A stretch of DNA of 64,000 nucleotides from Haloplanus aerogenes (GTDB taxonomy: Archaea; Halobacteriota; Halobacteria; Halobacteriales; Haloferacaceae). The notes below the pieces were generated by a model that saw nothing but the letters and a program-made list of their open reading frames with translations, made no database searches and had not been told where the DNA came from. The stretch lies in NCBI RefSeq assembly GCF_003856835.1, contig NZ_CP034145.1:1302001-1366000 (forward strand). The letters run 5' to 3'. Shown piece after piece: positions 57,469 to 64,000 of the stretch (position 1 is the first letter of the stretch; each line of letters starts with the position of its first letter). The position numbers were made by a program, and so were the translations under genes.

Positions 57469-58328
57469 TAGAACTCGCGGACCAGATCCATCGCGTCGTC
57501 GGGAGCGCCGTCGGGAATCTCCGACATGTTGGCGTCGACGCCGTGTTTCTTCTCGTAAGGCACCGAGTCCTCGTCGCGGTAGAGGACGCCCTGATACTCC
57601 GACCCGGGGTCGAGGATGCGCGAGCGGGCGTCCTCGTAGTCGGTCGGATCGTGATCCACCTCCGCGAGGTCGACGATGTGGTCGCGGAAGTAGTCGTAGG
57701 TGTCGACGTCGTTGAACGTCACGCAGGGGGAGAACACGTTGACGAAGCCGAAGCCGTCGTGTTCGACCGCTTCCTTGACGATTTCGGCGTGGCGCTGGGC
57801 GTCCGTCGAGAACGACTGTGCGATGAACGTGCCGCTGGCGGCGAAGGCGAGGGCGAGGGGATTGACCGGTGGCTGTTGCGGGCCTTCCGGCGTCGTCGAG
57901 GTTTCGAAGTCCTCGCGGCTGGTCGGCGAGGCCTGTCCCTTCGTCAGGCCGTAGATGCGGTTGTCCATGACGACGTAGGTCATGTCGATGTTGCGGCGGA
58001 CGGCGTGGACGAAGTGGCCGGCGCCGATGGAGTAGCCGTCACCGTCGCCGCCCGCGACCATCACCTCGATGTCGGGGTTGGCGAGTTTGACGCCCGCGCC
58101 GACCGGGAGCGCGCGCCCGTGGACGCCGTGGAGGGCGTAGGAGCGCATATACGTCCCGATCTTGCCGGAACAGCCGATGCCGGCGACGATGAACGTTTCG
58201 TCGGGGCTGTTGCCGGTCTCGGCGAGGGCTTTCATCATCCCGTTCATAGTGCCGAAGTCGCCACAACCCGGGCACCACGTCGGCTGTGCGTCTGATTTGA
58301 AGTCGGTGAAGCGAACGTCTGAGCTCAT
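57465..58328 (-). CDS. korB: 2-oxoacid:ferredoxin oxidoreductase, beta subunit
   Basis: A 287-residue ThDP-binding subunit. WCPGCGDFGTMNGM and GIGCSGKIGTYM give cysteines, and the ThDP motif runs from GGDGDGYSIGAGHF to VMDNRIYGLTKGQASPTS. With the alpha subunit it decarboxylates 2-oxoacids and reduces ferredoxin. Haloarchaea have pyruvate and 2-oxoglutarate versions; I favour the latter because of the two-subunit type and the linked acs gene, but the sequence alone does not decide. ATG 58326-58328 overlaps the alpha stop (ATGA). Its own stop shares CTAG with the convergent regulator gene. Confidence 0.85.
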   Translation of the reverse strand: MSSDVRFTDFKSDAQPTWCPGCGDFGTMNGMMKALAETGNSPDETFIVAGIGCSGKIGTYMRSYALHGVHGRALPVGAGVKLANPDIEVMVAGGDGDGYSIGAGHFVHAVRRNIDMTYVVMDNRIYGLTKGQASPTSREDFETSTTPEGPQQPPVNPLALAFAASGTFIAQSFSTDAQRHAEIVKEAVEHDGFGFVNVFSPCVTFNDVDTYDYFRDHIVDLAEVDHDPTDYEDARSRILDPGSEYQGVLYRDEDSVPYEKKHGVDANMSEIPDGAPDDAMDLVREFY

Positions 58329-60097
58329 GCGGTGGCCTCCTCTTCTTCGCCGTCGCCAGCGAGCATCGCGGCGATCCGCTCGGCGAGTTCGTCCGCCTTG
58401 AAGCGGACGCCGTCGTACTTGTTCAGCCGTTTCACCCGCGTCAGCGTGTCGTGCTCGATCAGGTCGGCGAACTGTCCCGTCGCGTTACACTCGACGAGGA
58501 TCACCTCGTCGGCGGCCTCGACGTCGTCGGTCAGGTCCGGACGCGGGAAGACGTAGGGCACCGAGAGGAAACGCACGTCGATGCCGTCCTCCTCGAGGAA
58601 GACCATCGCCTCCCGCATCGCCCCCTCGTTCGACCCCCACGAGATGACGAGCGTCTCGGAATCGGGGTCGCCGAACTCGCGGGCTTCGAACGGCTCGCGC
58701 GCTTTCGCCGTCTCGACCTTTCGGCTCCGTTTGTCCACCTGCTGGACGCGCATGCCGGTGTCTTCGGTCCGGCGCCCGAGTTCGTCGTGTTCGAGGCCGG
58801 TGGACATGTGGACGCCACCCTCGGTCCCCGGGAAGGCGCGCGGACTGATGCCGTCCTCGGTGATGGCGTGGGGTTTGAACCGTCCCTGATCGTCCTGCCA
58901 CTCGCCGACGGTCTCCTCGTCAACGACGTTCCCACGCTCGATTTCGACGGCGTCCATGTCGAACTCCTCTGGCGGGTAGGTCTGTTCCGTGACCGCGAGC
59001 GAGAGGTCGGCGGTCAGGTAGACCGGCAACTGGTACTTCTCGGCGAGGTTGAACGCCTCGACGGTCTTGTGGAAACACTCGGCGATGGTCGTTGGCGCGA
59101 GGACGAACCGCGGCACCTCGCCGTGACCGCCGTAGAGCATGGCGTTCAGGTCGCCCTGTTCCTGTTTGGTGGGCATCCCCGTCGACGGGCCGGAGCGCAT
59201 CACGTTACAGATGACCAGCGGCGTCTCGCTGGTGGCGACGAGGCCGAACGTCTCGGCCATGAGGTCGATACCGGGGCCGGACGTGGCGGTCATGGATCTG
59301 GCGCCCGCGCGGGCGGCGCCGAGGGCCATGTTGATCGCCGAGAGTTCGTCCTCCGCCTGGACGACGTGACCGCCGTAGCGCTCGATCCGGCCCGTCAGGT
59401 ACTCCATCACGTTGGTCGCGGGCGTGATGGGGTAGCCGGCGTAGAACCGACAGCCGCCGGCGATGGCGCCCATGCCGATGGCCTCGTCGCCGTTCAGGAG
59501 AACGTAGTTCTCGTCGGTACACTCCAGATCGTACCCGAACTCCTGATCGTAATGTTCGTGAACGTAGTCCCGGCCCTTGCGGGCGGCGGTCATGTTGTTC
59601 TCGACGATGGCGGACCCCTTGTCGCCGAAGCGCTTCTCGAGGGCGCTGTTGAGATTCTCGATGGGGAAGTCGCTGACGGCGCAGGCGGCGCCGAGGGCGA
59701 CGACGTTGCGCATGATGGCGCCGCCGGCGTCCTCCGCGAGACTCTTCAGCGGCACGTCGAGACCGACCATCTCGTCGGGGATCTCCACGTCCTGCATCGT
59801 CGTCCGCTCCCCGTCGTAGATGATGACGCTCCCCTCGTGGAGTTCGTCGAGATTCTCGTCGATGGTGCGCTGGGTGAGTGCGATGAGCACGTCCAGCCGG
59901 TCGACGACGCTCTGTACCTGTTCTACCGACGTGCGGACTTTGTACGCCGTGTAGCCGCCGCGAATACGCGACGCGAAGTCCTTGGACGTGAACACGTGCC
60001 GACCGGCCCTCGAAAGCGCCTGAGCGAAGATTTTTCCGGTGGAGTCGATGCCGTCCCCGGCTTCACCACCGATCGCCCAGTTGAAGTCCGCAGGCAT
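58325..60097 (-). CDS. korA: 2-oxoacid:ferredoxin oxidoreductase, alpha subunit (gamma-alpha fusion)
   Basis: A 590-residue subunit with the gamma domain first (FNWAIGGEAGDGIDSTGK, SRIRGGYTAYKV) fused to the alpha domain (YAGYPITPATNVMEYL, TATSGPGIDLMAETFG), and a C-terminal domain with VLVECNATGQFADLI-type strands. It needs the beta subunit for ThDP. No ferredoxin-like cysteine domain is present, as expected in haloarchaea. Start ATG 60095-60097 (MPADFNWAIGGEAGD). A GGCTTTTGAG TATA-like word lies about 30 nt upstream. Divergent from acs. Confidence 0.87.
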   Translation of the reverse strand: MPADFNWAIGGEAGDGIDSTGKIFAQALSRAGRHVFTSKDFASRIRGGYTAYKVRTSVEQVQSVVDRLDVLIALTQRTIDENLDELHEGSVIIYDGERTTMQDVEIPDEMVGLDVPLKSLAEDAGGAIMRNVVALGAACAVSDFPIENLNSALEKRFGDKGSAIVENNMTAARKGRDYVHEHYDQEFGYDLECTDENYVLLNGDEAIGMGAIAGGCRFYAGYPITPATNVMEYLTGRIERYGGHVVQAEDELSAINMALGAARAGARSMTATSGPGIDLMAETFGLVATSETPLVICNVMRSGPSTGMPTKQEQGDLNAMLYGGHGEVPRFVLAPTTIAECFHKTVEAFNLAEKYQLPVYLTADLSLAVTEQTYPPEEFDMDAVEIERGNVVDEETVGEWQDDQGRFKPHAITEDGISPRAFPGTEGGVHMSTGLEHDELGRRTEDTGMRVQQVDKRSRKVETAKAREPFEAREFGDPDSETLVISWGSNEGAMREAMVFLEEDGIDVRFLSVPYVFPRPDLTDDVEAADEVILVECNATGQFADLIEHDTLTRVKRLNKYDGVRFKADELAERIAAMLAGDGEEEEATA

Positions 60098-60264
60098 ACT
60101 GTGTGGAGAGCTATCGCCGGACCGCTCAAAAGCCTTCTGTATGCTTCGGGTTCCCGCAAATACGGACGGCCGAGATGTGTCGACATCGCCGAATCGGGCG
60201 CACAGCTCTGCCAGAAATCGACGGATGTAACCGACCCTACCGCTACGATACCGTATGGCGTAGG

Positions 60265-60270
60265 TTTATC
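60265..60270 (+). promoter_or_regulatory. TATA box of acs
   Basis: TTTATC in the sequence TAGGTTTATCACG centres about 32 nt upstream of the ATG at 60300, giving a nearly leaderless message. Confidence 0.5.
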
Positions 60271-60299
60271 ACGAATGATTGGAAAGTCTATCTTGAGTT

Positions 60300-62294
<1,995 letters not shown>

Positions 62295-62303
62295 GCGGAC
62301 GGC

Positions 62304-62432
62304 TCAGCGGTCGAGCACGCGGTTTCTCTTTCGTTCCTGCCACACCGCCAGCAGTTCGTACAGGAAGATGGCGCCGACGAGCGCGAGCGATCCCCAGACC
62401 AGCACGGCGAATCCGAGCGCGGAGAGGGTCAT
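62304..62432 (-). CDS. 42-residue single-helix membrane protein
   Basis: A small protein starting MTLSALGFAVLVWGSLALVG, with one long hydrophobic helix followed by a basic-acidic tail (YELLAVWQERKRNRV). It overlaps the stop of the symporter gene by four bases (ATGA), so the two are translated together. Small membrane partners of SSF transporters are known (for example YjcH with ActP), though this sequence is not clearly homologous. It is probably a subunit or stabiliser of the symporter. Too short for many gene finders. Confidence 0.72.
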   Translation of the reverse strand: MTLSALGFAVLVWGSLALVGAIFLYELLAVWQERKRNRVLDR

Positions 62433-63952
62433 CGACGCTCACCTCCGCCGCCGCTCCCGTCGGCCATCGCGTCGGCATCGCTGCCGCCCTCGTCGAGACG
62501 ACGCACGTCCCGGCCGAGACGGTCCAGATCGTACCGCCGGTTACCGAGTCGCGCGGTCACGACGGCCAGCCCCGTCGAAACGGCGGCGGCGCCGAGGAAG
62601 GAGACGAAGTAGGAGGCGGCGGGCAGCGCCGAGAGCGGGAGGACGCCCCGCGCTGGCGGGAAAAAGGCGAGGCCGACGACGAGGCCCGCGGCGCTCGCGA
62701 CGAGGACGCCCCCGGACCACGCCCGCTGCGAGTAGAGGCCGTACAGGAGGGGAATGAACGTCGCCGCGGCCAGCAGGTCTGCCAGCAGGAACAGGGTGAG
62801 CACGGAGTAGCCTTGCGCGCCGACGACGGTGGCGGCGGCGGCGACGAGGACGGTCACCGCGCGCGCCGCGGCCGTGAGTCGGTCGTCGGAGAGGTCGGCC
62901 ACGCGTGGCAGGTCGACGGTGACGACGCTCGCGATGGCGTTGAAGAGCGTGTCGGCGCTGGAGACGACGAGGAGGACGGCGAGGACGGCCACCGCGAGGA
63001 CGGCCGGATCGGGGAGTACGTCGGTCACGACGAGGAAGAAGGAGACGCTGGCGTCGGCGGGCGCCTCGACGAGGCCGAGGCCGACGGCGATGGGGCCGAA
63101 GATACCGGCGAGAAAGATCATTGGGACCACCGCGACGGCGGCGACGAGGAAGGAGCGCCGGAGCGTCTCCTCGTCGCTCGCGGCGTAGACGCGTTGCCAC
63201 CACGCCTGATTCAGCATCTCCGCGCCGACGATGGCGACGACGACGTACGCGCCGAACTCCAGGCCACTGGGGGACCCGACGGCGAGGAGGTTCGGGGCGT
63301 TGTCGACGACGGCGGCGTGGGCGGCGTTCGTCCCACCGAGTGCGAGGAGGGTGACGACGACGCTCACGATCAGGAGCGGGAGGATGAGCACCGTCTGGAC
63401 GGTGTCAGTGACGATGCTCGCGCGGAGGCCGCCGTAGCCGGTGTAGGCGAGGACGGTGACGCCGACGACAGTCGCCGTCTGCCACCCCGGCACGCCAGCG
63501 ATCAGCGAGAGCGCACTCGCGATGCCGGTGAACTCCGCCGCGAGGAAGACGAACATGTAGGCGACGCTCACGAGGAGGACGTAGGCGTACATCGCCGACC
63601 CGTAGCGGGCGTAGGCGTACTCCGTGAGGCTGTGTCCCTCGGGGAGCAGGTCGCGGATGCGCGGCCCGACGACGGCGAAGGCGGCGAGCGCGAGCGCCGA
63701 CCCCGCGGCGTAGCCAGCGACGGCAGTGATGCCGCCGAACGCCGCCCCCGCCTCCGCCGGGCTGAACAGGATCCACGCGCCCATGCTGGAGGCGACGATG
63801 GTCGCCGTCAGCGCCCCGCCACCCGTCGAGTTGCGGGCGGTGATGTAGTCCTCGACGGTTTCGATCCGTCCCCGTGCGTACCACGCGCCGAGCGCCGCGA
63901 ACGCGACGAGGACGACGCCGACGAGTCCGAGCAGTACCGCCGCCGTCACCAC
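62429..63952 (-). CDS. Sodium:solute symporter (SSF family)
   Basis: A 507-residue membrane protein with about 13 helices. The N-terminal EDYITARNSTGGGALTATIV, followed by SMGAWILFSPAEAG, matches the SSS family substrate and sodium region; AYTGYGGLRASIVTDTVQTV is the conserved middle signature. Likely sodium-coupled uptake of an organic acid or other solute. The GTG at 63950-63952 is supported by a Shine-Dalgarno GGAGGTGA 6 nt upstream. It is translationally coupled to the 42-residue protein and lies near acs. Confidence 0.87.
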   Translation of the reverse strand: MVTAAVLLGLVGVVLVAFAALGAWYARGRIETVEDYITARNSTGGGALTATIVASSMGAWILFSPAEAGAAFGGITAVAGYAAGSALALAAFAVVGPRIRDLLPEGHSLTEYAYARYGSAMYAYVLLVSVAYMFVFLAAEFTGIASALSLIAGVPGWQTATVVGVTVLAYTGYGGLRASIVTDTVQTVLILPLLIVSVVVTLLALGGTNAAHAAVVDNAPNLLAVGSPSGLEFGAYVVVAIVGAEMLNQAWWQRVYAASDEETLRRSFLVAAVAVVPMIFLAGIFGPIAVGLGLVEAPADASVSFFLVVTDVLPDPAVLAVAVLAVLLVVSSADTLFNAIASVVTVDLPRVADLSDDRLTAAARAVTVLVAAAATVVGAQGYSVLTLFLLADLLAAATFIPLLYGLYSQRAWSGGVLVASAAGLVVGLAFFPPARGVLPLSALPAASYFVSFLGAAAVSTGLAVVTARLGNRRYDLDRLGRDVRRLDEGGSDADAMADGSGGGGERR

Positions 63953-64000
63953 GGCCGGTCACCTCCGAGTCGAGCGTGCATGTGCGTCGCTCCGCGGTGG
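63949..64000 (-). CDS. Possible C-terminal end of an upstream gene
   Basis: The frame ending HMHARLGGDRPW then TGA overlaps the symporter's GTG by three bases, as in coupled genes. Only 17 residues are visible, so it could also be chance. If real it would be the first gene of the symporter operon, for instance a DUF3311-like small membrane protein. Confidence 0.3.

Overview
The window is chromosomal DNA from a halophilic archaeon (class Halobacteria). The proteins are strongly acidic, the DNA is GC-rich with AT-rich TATA boxes, many genes appear leaderless with ATG or GTG starts, and there are archaeal marker genes: ribosomal proteins L44e and S27e, aIF2-alpha, Nop10, FtsZ1, SecE/Spt5, the termination nuclease aCPSF1, D-aminoacyl-tRNA deacylase DtdA and an initiator tRNA. 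Gene content resembles Haloferacales such as Haloferax or Haloplanus, but the genus cannot be fixed from the sequence alone. Almost all of the window is ordinary, densely packed core chromosome. I see no CRISPR array, transposase, integrase gene or provirus.

Layout. 1-10 kb: partial beta-carbonic anhydrase, SurE nucleotidase, an Rsm22-like methyltransferase overlapping prephenate dehydrogenase, an MFS transporter, an M24 peptidase, a secreted acidic-tailed protein, a LysE-family exporter, and a DtxR/MntR-type regulator overlapping a GDT1-type Mn/Ca exporter. 9-16 kb: a threonine-synthase-like protein lacking its PLP lysine, an FAD oxidoreductase, an RNase H-like nuclease, two tandem PH-domain membrane proteins, an orphan 2-oxoacid dehydrogenase E1-alpha, a phosphoesterase and a DnaJ-type protein. 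16-18.6 kb: the operon L44e-S27e-aIF2alpha-Nop10-PAC2, linking ribosome, initiation, rRNA modification and proteasome assembly. 18.7-23 kb: a Cys-rich small protein with a cation antiporter, and proline catabolism (aldehyde dehydrogenase/P5C dehydrogenase plus proline dehydrogenase). 23-26.6 kb: a surface-glycan type cluster (DUF2298 giant membrane protein, GT2, GtrA).

26.6-30 kb: initiator tRNA-Met with extra copies of its own 3' end downstream, repeated palindromes, a Rieske protein, a degenerate PabC-like protein, an HHH protein and AroE. 30-37.1 kb: a CaCA antiporter, a universal stress protein, DtdA, then FtsZ1 and SecE-Spt5. That last, normally compact block is split by a pentapeptide-repeat protein that ends in a channel-like module with a degenerate pore. 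37-47.7 kb: a PHP protein, a YdjM-like membrane protein, an aminotransferase, an ArsA/Get3-like ATPase, an SDR, aCPSF1 behind a long leader, a HalOD1 protein, endonuclease III and a DUF371 protein. 48-57.5 kb: an abundant-type coiled-coil protein, an S49 membrane peptidase, DUF373, an aldo/keto reductase, a geranylgeranyl reductase, an SLC13 permease, and a BBE-type flavoprotein divergent from a FilR1-type regulator with a perfect 19-bp palindrome between them. 57.5-64 kb: the 2-oxoacid:ferredoxin oxidoreductase KorAB, acetyl-CoA synthetase, and an SSF symporter with a 42-residue partner, which together look like an organic-acid/acetate uptake and oxidation module.

The most noteworthy signals are the MntR-GDT1 overlapping pair with its operator, two PLP-fold proteins that both lack the Schiff-base lysine, the pentapeptide/pseudo-channel insertion in the ftsZ1-secE-spt5 block, the tRNA-derived repeats, and the palindromes located just 3' of genes.
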